Shown piece by piece: positions 1-10,577 of a DNA stretch of 64,000 nt. Origin of the DNA: Zygaena filipendulae. Its lineage: Eukaryota > Arthropoda > Insecta > Lepidoptera > Zygaenidae. The notes beneath the pieces were generated by a model, which was given only the letters and a program-made list of their open reading frames with translations, was not told the DNA's origin and did not search any database. The position numbers and the translations under genes are program-made. How positions within the stretch are numbered: the first letter of the stretch is position 1; every line of letters starts with the position of its first letter. The stretch covers positions 7,132,501 through 7,196,500 of the forward strand of contig OU015660.1 in the NCBI GenBank assembly GCA_907165275.2. The letters run 5' to 3'.

Positions 1-23
1 GTATAGTATATTTAAATTATAAC

Positions 24-58
24 CTCAGACGAACTAAAAAGTTTTTATTTCGTCTGAG
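24..58. repeat. Short hairpin, 9-bp arms
   Basis: CTCAGACGA at 24-32 is the reverse complement of TCGTCTGAG at 50-58, with an A/T-rich loop. A related string (TTTTTATTTCGTCTG) recurs near 41222, so this may be the tip of a dispersed element cut by the window edge. No gene is recognised between here and 820; the open frame at about 394-669 lacks an ATG near its start and matches nothing I know. Confidence 0.35.
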
Positions 59-820
59 ATTATAACATTCCAGCTACAAATTCATGTGAATTCCACTGTG
101 AATTATTTTACCGGAATAGTGATGCATTGTAAAGTGAATGTTATTGTTACCTATTTGCCGCATAACTACCTCCTTACTTTAATAATGGATAGGTACTCGT
201 ACCTACCTACTTAATAAATTACTATAAGTATTCTACCTACCACTCACTACTTCTTGTTATAATTATGTTCGTATATTCTCATGTAAGTGACTATATATTA
301 ATGTTTTGAGGATAATAAAGATTCTTTAACCATAATTTTTTTGCTTGTGACAATAAATTATTATTATTATTATAAAACATTTCCTATTCATTTTTGCTCC
401 TTTTAATACATAGAATGTCATTGTTTTTGCTCAAATTTGTTTTTTGTTTTCACTTTTACGTAATAGCACGTTCGTTGCTATTCGATAAAACCAAAAACAA
501 TTCTCGGCGTGTTCACTACAAACGTAGGTATGCAGTGTTCCATAGCGGGAACGCGAAAATTAAGTTTTTACCTTTCATATTCCAACAAACAAAACACTGC
601 AAACGCCGTTTGTGCCGTTTATTTCATGCGTTTAAAGTAAGAGAGAATATTATTAGGTATTGTGTTTAAATTCTACACATTCGCAGTACTAACGGCATTA
701 CCTATACAAAAATATGCACGAATATCATACTTTATATGTTTGTTATTTTAGTTTTTTGAACTGTTTGATTTTGTTTATGTTAAGATATATACATAAATAT
801 CAAAATAAAAAGTTATGTAC

Positions 821-1001
821 TAATAGCAGTTCCCGCGGTGTCACCCACGGTAATTTCGGGGTTCCCGCGGAAATTCCGGGATAAAAAGTACCCTATGTCC
901 TTCTCTGTGCTCCTGATAACGTGTATGCAAAATTTAATGATGACCGGTTGAGCCGTTTAGGGGTGAAAGTGTAACAAACAAACAAACAAACTCATTTTCA
1001 C
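821..1001 (+). repeat. Lepidopteran short interspersed element, family A
   Basis: The consensus I infer from about 25 copies in this window runs CTAGCTGTTCCCCGCGGTTT, then CACCCGCGGTAATTTCGG, TTCCCGCGGGAATTCCGGG, CTATGTCCTTCTCTGTACCC, an AACGTGTATGCAAAATTTCA block, GAGCCGTTTAGCCGTGAAAG, (AAAC)n, and ends near TTATAATATTA. It is rich in CGCGGG dyads and has no ORF. This copy is nearly full length and runs straight into the next element at 1002. I leave its formal class (SINE or LINE tail) open. Confidence 0.75.
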
Positions 1002-1668
1002 TTTTTAACCGACTTCCCAAAAAGGAAGGAAGGAAGTTCTCAATTCGTCTGAATGTTGCTTTTTTTTTTGTATGTTTGTTACGCGTTTACTCGAAGACGG
1101 TTGCCACCAAGTTGGGATCTGATGATGAGAACTTGGAGAAATCGAGGAAATACTTCAAAAATTATAGGCACACCTATAGCAATTTGGATATTTTGTAAAG
1201 TGAATCGTTCATTTGCTTTCGAGAAGCAAAATTTTAAGAAGTGGAACTGATGTTGAAGACCACAGATTGTCATTGGAACTACTCAATAATAGGTATTCCA
1301 CAGGTTCCGATTCTTTAACTTTGATGTGTTTTCTAAACAATTTATGCTCATCACAATGTATATGGTGAAGTGGAACTGATAGTGAAGTACCAGGAAAATT
1401 CCTCAAAAATTAACGTCCCTGCATCGGGAAAAGCAATATTTTGTAAAAGGTGATGAGCACAGAGCAGTTGACATTAGGCTATTGTAACTTAGATAAATTA
1501 CAAACCGGCCCACTGAAAAGCGAGAAATAAACAAAATTTTAACAAAAAAATAAAAACCGACTTCCAAAAACACAAAACTAAAAATCTAAAAATAACAAAA
1601 TACCGATTTAATCCAAAAGAAAAAAATACACGTAATATTATTATTGGTTTGATCGGTTTGAAGTCGGT
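1002..1668 (+). repeat. Dispersed element, family B (ACCGACTTC ends)
   Basis: It starts TAACCGACTTCCC, carries GGTTCTCAATTCG-like sequence and a diagnostic interior (GGAGAAATCGAGG, TATAGGCACACCTATAG), and ends GGTTTGAAGTCGGT. The ends ACCGACTTC and GAAGTCGGT are inverted copies of each other. A second internal start lies near 1556, so the copy is composite. Related copies are at 8521-9108 (minus), 25812-26796, 26887-27040 (minus), 42854-42970 and a stub at 53518-53540. It is non-coding. Confidence 0.65.
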
Positions 1669-1726
1669 GTTGAACTGATCTAATTTTAATAATTACTCCT
1701 ACACAGATTGCGTCAAGCGGCATTTA

Positions 1727-2360
1727 AAAAAACTGGCCACGTGCGTGTCGGACTTCAGACATTTAGGGTTCCGTACCAAATCGATTCTGTGCTACGCGTT
1801 TAACCGCAAAATAAAGTTGGTTTTGGCAAAGAAAATCATATAATTTCAAAGAAAAACGAGTTATCAATATTAACATATTTATAACTCCATGTTTTTCTTG
1901 CTATATTTTGTTGGTAAAATATACGTAGGTAACTGATAATAAATATTGTCACCAAATTTTGAGTTCATAGGTCAAGGGAAAATTGGAAAATACTTCGGTC
2001 CAAAATTTGTAATATAAAAAAGCTGACTTTGGCGGCTTCTCATGCCTTTGTTTTCCGACGTTTTAAAAAAAAATACAGTTTGTATCTACTAAATGTGCTC
2101 TATTCAGTATATCCCACTCTATTCTGTATACTTACTTAAATAAAATAAATAAATAAATAAATTGGGTAAATAAATAAAAAAAATTGCGCCTCCCTTTACC
2201 TGTATGGGAGAGGGGAGCCCTTCATTAAAATTCTTAGAAATATTTTTTTTATAATTTGTATGGCTTTGGGTCATTAATATACGTATACTGTACAAATTCA
2301 GCAGCTTCTACAGTTTGGGCTTCGTTTGACCCTACGGGTACGGAATCCTACAAAGAACGC
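1727..2360 (+). repeat. Dispersed element, family C (GGCCAAGTGCGAGTCGG type)
   Basis: It opens ACTGGCCACGTGCGTGTCGG, continues GGGTTCCGTACC, and ends with CCCTACGGGTACGGAATCC, the usual inverted closing of this lepidopteran repeat. It is longer than the roughly 300-bp copy at 41637-41941 and has an A/T-rich interior. No ORF. Confidence 0.6.
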
Positions 2361-2663
2361 GAACATATTCAAATCACAAACTATACCTACTTACCTACTA
2401 TACCTACTATGCCTATACTACCTACATAATTCCGAAAACTAATAAAAGAAAAACGACTGGTTTGCTTACGTAGAAAAAGCCAATATTACTTGTTTAAAAA
2501 AAAATGCTTAAAAATTGTGATTGTGATTTGTACCTACCAAGCTGTTTTTTAATCAATAGACAAAATTAACATGACGATGCTGACGATTCCTTTTGACAAG
2601 CAACGTCGGTTTTTTGTCGCGCCTCATTAACTTCTAATAAAAATAGAATCATATCATACTTAG
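2361..2663. other. Intergenic or intronic, no feature recognised
   Basis: A/T-rich sequence with TACCTACC-type runs. Nothing recognisable. Confidence 0.5.
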
Positions 2664-2695
2664 GCTGGAGGAGCAACTTAGAAAAGGCAGCGAAG
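2664..2695 (+). CDS. Possible 32-bp internal exon upstream of the 3212 exon
   Basis: A TACTTAG acceptor precedes 2664, and the segment ends GCGAAG|GTGAGC, a good 5' splice site. Read as GC plus ten codons (W R S N L E K A A K) it ends in phase 0, the phase needed to keep the frame of the 3212-3379 exon open to its stop. The polypyrimidine tract is poor and 32 bp is short. The local rise in GC, which continues to about 2790, is the other hint. I do not recognise the peptide. Confidence 0.22.
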
Positions 2696-3211
2696 GTGAG
2701 CGTTGATGCGCATTTGAAAGGGACCCTTTATCCTACACCTGGGCCCTGCTCCCCAAGTCCCGGGGACTGGTCCGAATTTCTTGCCCTGAAGTAAGTTGTG
2801 CCTAGATTCGTCTATACATTTGTTTGATAAATAAAATAATGATAGGTATATGAACCAAATCTATTATATTAGGTAAGTATAATATACCTATTATGGTTTA
2901 TGGTAAAATTTTCGGTAGGATAATAAAAAAAATAATAGGTATTAAGAAAATTGTACTTATTGCACATTTTAAATAAGTCTAGGTGGTAAATAGGTATGTA
3001 GTCGTATAATTATTGTTGAATAAATTATATTATTGTATAGTAATTTTCTACTTAATTCTTGAATTATGAAATCAAATAAACAATCTATGATTTTCCACCT
3101 GCGTTTATGAACCATTTTCAAAATATTTTATTCTAGAGTTATACCTATATACCTAAGTTCTATAGGTAAGTATCTTTCTGTTCCCTGAATGCCAAGCCCT
3201 AATTATTTCAG

Positions 3212-3379
3212 AAGCGCCGCACTGATTTGATACGGCGGCTGCAAAATTTACCGAGCGACATTATGTGGTACTTAAATGAAGCAAGTGGTTCCCATTTCTC
3301 GGCATCATGGCCAATGTCCCGACCTCCATGCTCCTTGCTTGCTCACAACAATGAGAACTCTTCAATGTTATCATATTGA
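3212..3379 (+). CDS. Candidate 3'-terminal coding exon, product unknown
   Basis: A textbook acceptor (AATTATTTCAG) precedes 3212 and is followed by 55 open codons and a TGA at 3377-3379. The frame is closed by TAA just upstream of the acceptor, as expected at an intron border. The peptide begins KRRTDLIRRLQNLPSDIMWY, continues S/P/C-rich (SASWPMSRPPCSLL) and ends NSSMLSY; codon use looks coding compared with the A/T-rich surroundings. AATAAA follows 130 bp downstream. There is no start codon, so it must be joined to upstream exons; 2664-2695 is in compatible phase. Domain content is too small to name; a cytoplasmic tail is only a guess. Confidence 0.42.
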   Translation, partial: KRRTDLIRRLQNLPSDIMWYLNEASGSHFSASWPMSRPPCSLLAHNNENSSMLSY

Positions 3380-3509
3380 GCGCCCGCCTCTCCCGACAAC
3401 TTTGTGAATAGCATTCAAAATTATCTACCAAGCATTCTTTTGTTCTCGGCCATGACAATCATTACCTTATTTATAGATTCTTAACAGCTTCGTGCTCGTT
3501 ATTCAAATG

Positions 3510-3515
3510 AATAAA
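3510..3515 (+). promoter_or_regulatory. Poly(A) signal AATAAA after the 3212 exon
   Basis: Consensus hexamer about 130 bp after the TGA at 3379. It gains weight only from the exon upstream. Confidence 0.3.
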
Positions 3516-3788
3516 TTAATATTCATTTATTGTGTCTGCCGTGTTTTATACCGTTTGTGAATAAGAATATTACCCTTAAAGTAAATTTTCGTAATCAACG
3601 TCTAAAATAATTCTGATGTTCGTTGCCTGAAGTGAATTTACTTAGTCTAATGTAAGCAACATTTTACCATCTACCTATATTTTCTGTGGTATCTAAATGT
3701 GGTACTGTAGAATTTTTTCATTAATTACAGATGATGACGCAGTATAACACAAAAATTTTCATGATTGAATAAGCTTCATTTATATATA

Positions 3789-3945
3789 ACTAGTAAGCTG
3801 TTGCCTGCGGTTTCATTCATGTTAATTTCAAAATTCTCGCGGGAATTTAAGGATACAAAGTCACTCACTCACGTGCTTTAAGTGAAAAAAATCCATTACA
3901 AACAAATACCTAAGCAAAGAAACAAAAAATTAAATTATTTCTCTT
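3789..3945 (+). repeat. Family A element, degenerate
   Basis: ACTAGTAAGCTGTTGCCTGC, GGTTTCATTC and TTCTCGCGGGAATTTAAGG match the family in order, with heavy divergence and a poor 3' half. Confidence 0.45.
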
Positions 3946-4504
3946 TGGGTATAATATATTAGTATATATATATATTTATAAATACAATTATTAGATATAA
4001 TATGAAGTCCTCATAGTGTATCTTATTTTGCTTAGGTATATGAAGTAGGTATTAAAGTTTTTGTGAGAAACGTTTCCTAAATTTCCATCAGGTTTTCGAT
4101 TCGAAAATCAACGCGTGTTGTCTACAGTGCGGAGGAATCTAGTGTTAATAGGCCAGTTGTCTCGGTTAAGTGGTTTACGTGAGATTTACGGGTATACATT
4201 TTAAGCGATAATTTGCATACGAGTAAATAACAGGTCTGAAACGGCCGCGGTGCTCCGTTCATTTAGACGTTATCAACCACAGAACAGATAGAATAAGGGA
4301 CATCAACTCAGTTTAGTATAAAAACAAATGGAAAATAGTGTCGCCGTGTGATTTTCGTAAACAAAACTATTCGTCATGCACAAAAATGAATCTTATTAAA
4401 CGCCATTAGCTCACGTTTTTAGTTAGTAACCGTTTTCAAAATTCAAAATTTTGGGAATAGATATTGTGGAAAATATACTCGAGCAATGAAATTTTCGGAA
4501 AGTT

Positions 4505-4552
4505 AGAGCATTTGCTCTGAGTGAGTGACATAAGTTTGAGCATTTGCTCTGA
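4505..4552. repeat. Paired palindrome GAGCATTTGCTCT
   Basis: AGAGCATTTGCTCT (4505-4518) recurs as GAGCATTTGCTCTGA (4538-4552), 33 bp apart. Each is a 6-bp dyad with a 2-base centre. The function is unknown; they could be paired protein-binding sites or part of a small repeat. Confidence 0.35.
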
Positions 4553-4781
4553 CTTTGCCCTGCCTACATGGCCTCTCTATAGTTAATATATTATTTTCTC
4601 TGTGTAAACTGATTACGCACCTGATAGGGCCCCGCCGCAACATGTAAATGTCTGACTACACCCCCCGGGGCTGCCGTGAATCGGTGCCTCCGAAATAATG
4701 ATACGGTGAGAGTTTGATAACGATCCAACCACAGGGGTGGCAGAATTATGCAATCGCAAGTCTCATTGTACAAATACCATA

Positions 4782-4818
4782 CAGTATCGTATTCGGTGAG
4801 GTTTATCCGACACACCGA
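4782..4818 (+). ncRNA. U4 snRNA 5'-domain-like fragment, probably a pseudogene
   Basis: CAGTATCGTA (4782-4791), five different bases, then TGAGGTTTATCCGA (4797-4810) matches my recollection of the U4 5' region at 24 of 29 positions with exact spacing, covering the stem-loop that forms the kink-turn bound by the 15.5K protein. CGGTG/CACCG around it can still pair. Sequence before 4782 and after about 4818 does not follow U4, and no Sm site or 3' domain is visible. It is most likely a fragment or a variant element rather than a working gene. Confidence 0.3.
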
Positions 4819-4829
4819 TTAACAAATTT

Positions 4830-6955
4830 TAATTTGTGTATTTAATAAATTACTCTATCGTCTAAAATTTGTTTCAGTGCGAAATATGGTTCCTGCAAGG
4901 CAATTATGTAACTTTTGTTGCATTCATATTTCAGTTTCAATCAGAAAAATACCAATTTTGTGAATAATTAATGATGTTTAGACAACTTCAACTTTTGAAG
5001 TATGTTTATTTTGGTTGATTGCAAGATATTGTAGGTGCCACAACATGTAAATTGTAATCGCAAAACCGTCATATTTTTAACAAAAGTTACAAATAGGCCC
5101 TCAGATGAAGGAAGCATATGGTAATGATGATTATCTAAGTGCGGTCGCCGTCTAAAATGTATAAACACTATTCGACTGAACTACTGCACAGATAATAAAA
5201 TACTATACTAGCCTACGGTAAAACGAAGTTTAGTGGAATACATTTTTTAAAGGAGGAGCAAAAAACCGGAAATCGCTTTATTCATAACACACTTTCCATA
5301 GTTTAACGATTTTCATCATTTTAATTTCTCTAGGTAAGACTAAAGCCTAAAGACTTAGACTAAAAACTAAAGGTAATAAAAAACATCGCGTTCAAGTCCC
5401 GCGTAATTTACATAATATAATGTGCTCAAAACGCGAAAATCTAAAAACTTTAAAGACTAAAGCCTTTTTGATTGTTGTGAGTACATGAACGTCCGGTCCG
5501 TTAAGTCGGTTAAAAAATGATAGTTGCTTTGTTTTTTCGTAGGGCAGCCGCATTGTTTGTTGTTGAATCTTATTGCAATAGTGTTAAATTCAACAACTGT
5601 CAACAGAGTTTCGTTTTTTTAATGACGACTACACTTGCCTGTTTTTATAAGTGTGTATTTCAAATTCAACTTCAATATACCTAGTTTATTACCAAACGAA
5701 AAACAATGAACATTAGACAAATAAAAATAACGGACTAGAGGCAATCTTAAGATGACAGAGAGCTGAACTACAGAAACGAGAAGCGGGTGGTGGGTGTAGG
5801 TACAACATCATAATAATACTTAAGGAAAATGTAACGCTAATACATAACTTTCGTAAATGTAATACAATAAATTGATAAACACTGAAGTATCTGTACATGA
5901 AAACAATGCATGTAATATTTTCGTATATTTTCCTATTGTACTTATACCAATTTCAACCCGCATTGAGTGTTTGGCGGTTACAAAATATATTGATAGGATA
6001 TCAACTAAGTAAAGTGGAAACTGACATAATTGGCAGATTCGTTGGGTATAAAGATGAAAGGGACTGGCAAACAGATACCTACTGAGTACTATATTGTCGC
6101 TGTTTACTCAATTGTTATCAAAATTATTTGTATAGGGATGTCGCAGGCAAATTGCATAATTCATCCGTTTACAAACGGTCGGTCTTTGGTCAATGCCGAG
6201 GGCAGAAAATGACGCTAATTTGTTTCTAGTTCAGGTTAAGTTTATAAAATAGCCACAGCAGAGTCAAATGATTGGTACCATTGGTCAGTGGGCACTGCTA
6301 AAATATGTATGAATTAAGATGCGCGAGCACCCACCGAAACGATGTTCTTTCCTCAACATTATACAAAATTCCGAATGTTTAGGTATAAACAGACGATTTA
6401 TGCAAATTGCTTGCGACATATCAGTAGGTATATTATGTATCGTCTATGATATATTGCATTTATGATGATTTATTATTCCTATGTCAATATAAAACCCGTA
6501 AATCATTTTGCGACGCAGATATTTGATGGAACAATCAGGTACTTGGTACATATTATTAGTAGAGCCATACTTAACCGCCCATACAGTGATGATAAGGGTG
6601 GTTAAATATGACTCTAATTTTAGATAGGTACTTAAAGTAGTATAATATGCAGGGAAAGTAGATCCTTAAGCCGTCATATTACCTACCTTTATAAAAAAAG
6701 ACCTTCGCAAACCAATAGGTTCCGAGTTCAATTCTCATACAGTACCTCCTGTTTCTAAACCTAGCAGAGTTTGTTGGATTAGTCTACCAACAAACTGTTA
6801 TGCAGTTTGGCGGGTGTAATTATAAATAAAATTGATTGGTTTTAATTCAATTAAAAGTTGTTATTATTATTATTATTGCACAATGAGTAAGTACCTACCA
6901 GACAACTAAGAACTGCTAGACAATAGAACTAATAAGTATGTACCTACTTTTTTTT
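4830..6955. other. Gene-free A/T-rich stretch
   Basis: Only short frames of about 60 codons on either strand, none with splice context or family resemblance that I can defend. No repeat family recognised apart from TACCTACC-type runs. Confidence 0.5.
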
Positions 6956-6959
6956 AAAT

Positions 6960-7280
6960 ATATAGGTACTTACGTGACGACTGACGACCAGATTTCCGCA
7001 GTAAGTCACCATGCCTACACGCTAGTCAAGAAATTCCTGGTTTCCTGTGAATTCCAGTGTGGGTGGACTTCGTGTGATGATCACAATTCTAATTTCCAGT
7101 TTAGGCGTGTATACTGTATATGAGGTATATGTATATCTATAATAAGTATAATATATTAAGTAATAAGTTAATAACATGTATTAGGTATATGGGTACCTCG
7201 TTTGCTTGGTTACCACGACACAAGCTTATTCCTTAGAATCAAGTTGATATGTGTGTTGTGAAGTGAATTATTATTATTAC
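6960..7280 (+). repeat. tRNA-related SINE, family D, diverged copy
   Basis: The 3' half (CGTTTGCTTGG, ACCACGACACAAGCTTA, TGTGTTGTGAAGTG, then a (TTA)n tail) matches the better-preserved copy at 50828-51095. The 5' head (CTGGTTTCCTGTGAATTCC) would correspond to the box-B region but is badly decayed. The left limit is approximate. Confidence 0.55.
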
Positions 7281-7639
7281 TTATGGTACATACATACTGA
7301 ACACGCGGAATCAGGGTAAAGACGACCCTAATGCGGAGATCAATCCCACCACATCGGGCGTCTGTTACGCTTACGGTAACCTAACGGTGTGGAAATGCGA
7401 GTCGGTATGTTTGTTGTTTATTTGTCATATTTTTATTATTCAAACCGCAACGCAGCAGATCATCGGTTCTACGTGATATTTGCCTAAAGATGCCTAATAG
7501 TTGAGCTTATTATCACTGCCTTCCAATTAAATAGGCTACTTTCTATCTGTATTCATTGAAGAATTTAATTCCGAAACAATAGGTCAGTTTAACAAGCGGG
7601 CAATAACTACTTAGGTAGGTTTCTACTACATAATTAATC

Positions 7640-8520
7640 GTTACTTAAGTAATGTGGTGTATACGGTAGACCCTTAAAATTAGTATGTGTGACTGTGGTA
7701 GTTGTGTGTGTAATTTATGCCAAAGGACAATGCCAATCTTTGTATGAAGAGTGGACCAAGTGCTGCCCAGAATAAAGTCATAGTACATTATGTTCCTTAG
7801 GATAGTAGTAGTCTGTAAAATAAAGCGCATCTAATTCTATCCCAGGAGTCGTGAAAAAAAAAAGTTTTTGTTGAGATTTATTGGGAAACAATAAACTTGC
7901 ATGGAAGGTAGACCAAGTGCTGCCCAGGATGTAGACATAGTACATTATGTTCCTTGGGGTAGTAGTAGTGTGTAAAATAAAGGGCGCCTAATACTATCCC
8001 AGGAGTCGTGAAAAAAAAAAAGTTTTTGTTGAGATTTATTGGGAAACAATAAACTTGCATGGAAGGTAGACCAAGTGCTGCCCAGGATGTAGACATAGTA
8101 CATTATGTTCCTTAGGATAGTAGTAGTCTGTAAAATAAAGCGCATCTAATTCTATCCCAGGAGTCGTGAAAAAAAAGTTTTTGTTGAGATTTATTGGGAA
8201 ACAATAAACTTGCATGGAAGGTAGACCAAGTGCTGCCCAGGATGTAGACATAGTACATTATGTTCCTTAGGATAGTAGTAGTCCGTAAAATAAAGCGCAT
8301 CTAATTCTATCCCAGGAGTCGTGAAAAAAAAGTTTTTGTTGAGATTTATTGGGAAACAATAAACTTGCATGGAAGGTAGACCAAGTGCTGCCCAGGATGT
8401 AGACATAGAACATTATGTTCCTTAGGATAGTAGTAGTCTGTAAAATAAAGCACGTCTAATTTCATCCCAGGAGTCGTGGGAAAAAAGGTATTATTTATTG
8501 GGTAAAAATAAATACTTAAT
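7640..8520 (+). repeat. Tandem array, 155-158 bp unit, about 5.5 copies
   Basis: The anchor CCTTAGG/CCTTGGG falls at 7795, 7952, 8110, 8265 and 8420, giving periods 157, 158, 155 and 155. Each unit reads ATCCCAGGAGTCGTG, an A run of variable length, TTTTTGTTGAGATTTATTGG, CAATAAACTTGCATGG, ACCAAGTGCTGCCCAGGATG, TACATTATGTT. Period differences come mainly from the A run. The first unit (7640-7794) is the most diverged and the last is partial. The repeated open frames on the minus strand are by-products. The motif ACCAA(G/A)TGCTGCCCAG also occurs inverted at about 9083-9103, at the far end of the adjoining family B copy. Confidence 0.9.
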
Positions 8521-9108
8521 TACAATAACAATAAATAAATGCTTTTCCCGATAGGGATGTATATTTTTGAGGAGTTCTACTGCTACACACTATCAGCTCC
8601 ACTTCACACATGCACTGTGATGAGCATAAACTGCTCAGCAACCACCTTAAAGTAATCGAATCGCAAACTGTGAAATACCTATTATTGAGTAGTTCCGCTG
8701 GTCATCTGTTGTCTTCATCATCAGTTTCACTTCACTAAATGGTGCTATCCGAAAGCAAATGCATGTAATATTCCAAGAAATACCCAAAATTGGTAGGTGT
8801 GCCTATAATATTTGATAAGTTCCCTCCATTTCTCCAATATCCCATCATCAGATCCTGACTTGATGACAATGGTACCACCTCGGAAGTATACCCCTTCAAC
8901 CAAAAAAAGAATTTTCCAAATCGGTCCAGTCGTCTTCGAATAATCGGGGAACATACATACTATATAAAACGTACAAACAAAACTGACGTTAATTTTTTTT
9001 CTCCGGGACCGATTTTGAAAAAAAAATAATTTTTCAATATAAAGCAATGCAAGGAACTCAGTCAAGGTAGTCCCATTCCTGGGCAGCATTTGGTCCATAC
9101 CCTGTCAA
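8521..9108 (-). repeat. Family B element, minus copy
   Basis: The reverse complement carries the family B interior (TATAGGCACACCTACC, GGAGAAATGGAGG, CTGATGATGAAGACAAC). The 117-codon minus frame here is ordinary element sequence, not a gene. It directly follows the tandem array. Confidence 0.6.
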
Positions 9109-10050
9109 TCTCCTTTATACCTATTCAAAATTAAGTAAGTAAAAACTTGACACTTGACTGTGATTGATAGGGATTGCAGTAAGATACAATGGCTGGCATA
9201 ATTTTACTTACGTTAAAACGATGTGTTAAAATCAAAGATTTGTTAGATCACATATCACACAAAAACTACCCGCAGGATTTAAATGAAAGCTGACATGTAT
9301 AGGTCGTTCAGGCGCATTTCGTCCAATTCGCAAATACATGTAATTTATAGGATTTCAATATGAAGAATATTATTGTACACTTAAAATTAATAAATAACTT
9401 ATAAATTTTAAGTGTAATCTATCACAAAGAGAAACATAAGATATGTATATACCTACATTAGGTACATTTCCAGGTGGTGGGTGTTCCCGCAAGTTAGACA
9501 AGAGGAGGGAGAGGCGCGGGAGCTCCTGTCACAGACAATAAATCACATGAAGAAACCTCAAACGGAGAGACTGCATTTTATCTGTCAACTGTCTAGCTAG
9601 CGACAAATTGATGATAACGGATTTCTTGTCACGTGACGTACTGCAAAAAGTTGTAAAGAAAGCTCGTTAGATTCATTGTAAGTAACCAGGTTCAATATTA
9701 CCTAGTAACAAATTGGGAGTTAATAAGTAGGGACTTATGCAAAAATTAGTACGTATAAATGTATGGAGAAATCGAAAAAAAATTTGGAACTCTTAGTTAG
9801 CGGACACCGAAAGAATAAACTTTGTATATGTAGGTATGTATGAACATTTTAATGTTATTTAAATATTCATACGAAACTTAATTGCCCAATACAGCATGGT
9901 GATTGGTCATTTTAAGTCAATTTAACCACTTTTGTAAAAAGACAAAAATGACGGAAACAACGGCTTCGGTATAGGAATGAACTGTAATAAAATAATAATC
10001 GTGTTAAAATATCTTGTTCCTATTTCTCCGGTTCTCACAAAAAATTCCAA
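9109..10050. other. Intergenic or intronic; one weak exon candidate
   Basis: Mostly A/T-rich. The GC-richer stretch 9474-9600 has an acceptor and an open frame (see findings), but the support is too thin for a gene call. Confidence 0.4.
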
Positions 10051-10051
10051 C

Positions 10052-10079
10052 GTTTATTTATTTATTTATTTATTTATTG
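10052..10079. repeat. (TTTA)n microsatellite
   Basis: Six to seven uninterrupted TTTA units. Confidence 0.85.
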
Positions 10080-10309
10080 CACATCCATCAAGTAACATAA
10101 GGTGTTGAGGTAGTTAGTAAACAGTTCTTTATGGACCCTGTTTATAGGGCACAGTACAAAACATTTCAAATGTTTACTTTATTATGACGGCTAACCCTCA
10201 GATAAAGTGTAATATAATACAATAAATCCCGGGATGTAAGCTTCCTACCTACCTACTTACCTATACTAAGTTGCATTCAAATCAGCTGGTCCTGTAGTTA
10301 TTGAACGTG

Positions 10310-10519
10310 AAAAATCTATACATATAAAATGCTTTGTCCTGAATGACAGACTGAGATATAACGCACAGCCTAAACCGCTAATCATAGAGACCTGAAACTT
10401 TCGATAAGAAAGAATTTTTGAAATTTCAAGGGGATGAAAAGGGTTTGCAAAGTTTGAATGGAACCATTCCGTGGGAACTTCGAAATTATCGGGAGTGACA
10501 CCGTGCGGGACAGCTAGTA
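10310..10519 (-). repeat. Family A element, second subfamily
   Basis: Reversed, it starts TTAGCAGCTGTCCCGCACGG-like sequence and continues TTCCCACGGAATGG, CATCCCCTTGAAATTTC, AGGTCTCTATGAT, AGCGGTTTAGGCTGTGCG. The same interior occurs at 54941-55190, which defines a subfamily different from the ATGTCCTTCTCTG copies. Confidence 0.6.
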
Positions 10520-10524
10520 AATAC

Positions 10525-10577
10525 ACTATGTACATTGTAAATGTACATTGTAAATGTACATTTGTAAATGTACATTA
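10525..10577. repeat. Tandem ATGTACATTGTAA-type repeat
   Basis: TGTACATTGTAAA recurs about four times in 50 bp with 12-14 bp spacing. Each unit holds the palindrome TGTACA. Confidence 0.7.

Noticed and set aside
2664..2790. One longer exon ending at CTGAA|GTAAGT
   Set aside because: Joining this to 3212 gives a stop after about five codons, while the earlier donor at 2695 keeps the downstream frame open. Left as a weaker alternative.
4560..4770. U1 snRNA on the minus strand
   Set aside because: A short GCATAATT stretch recalls the U1 Sm region, but neither the 5' splice-site-pairing end nor the stem-loops are present.
7878..8406. Repeated minus-strand frames of 60-72 codons as a small gene family
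   Set aside because: They are the same phase of successive tandem units; stops are missing by chance and the frames overlap in two phases.
7640..8520. CRISPR-like array
   Set aside because: The whole 155-bp unit is conserved, with no unique spacers, and the DNA is insect nuclear.
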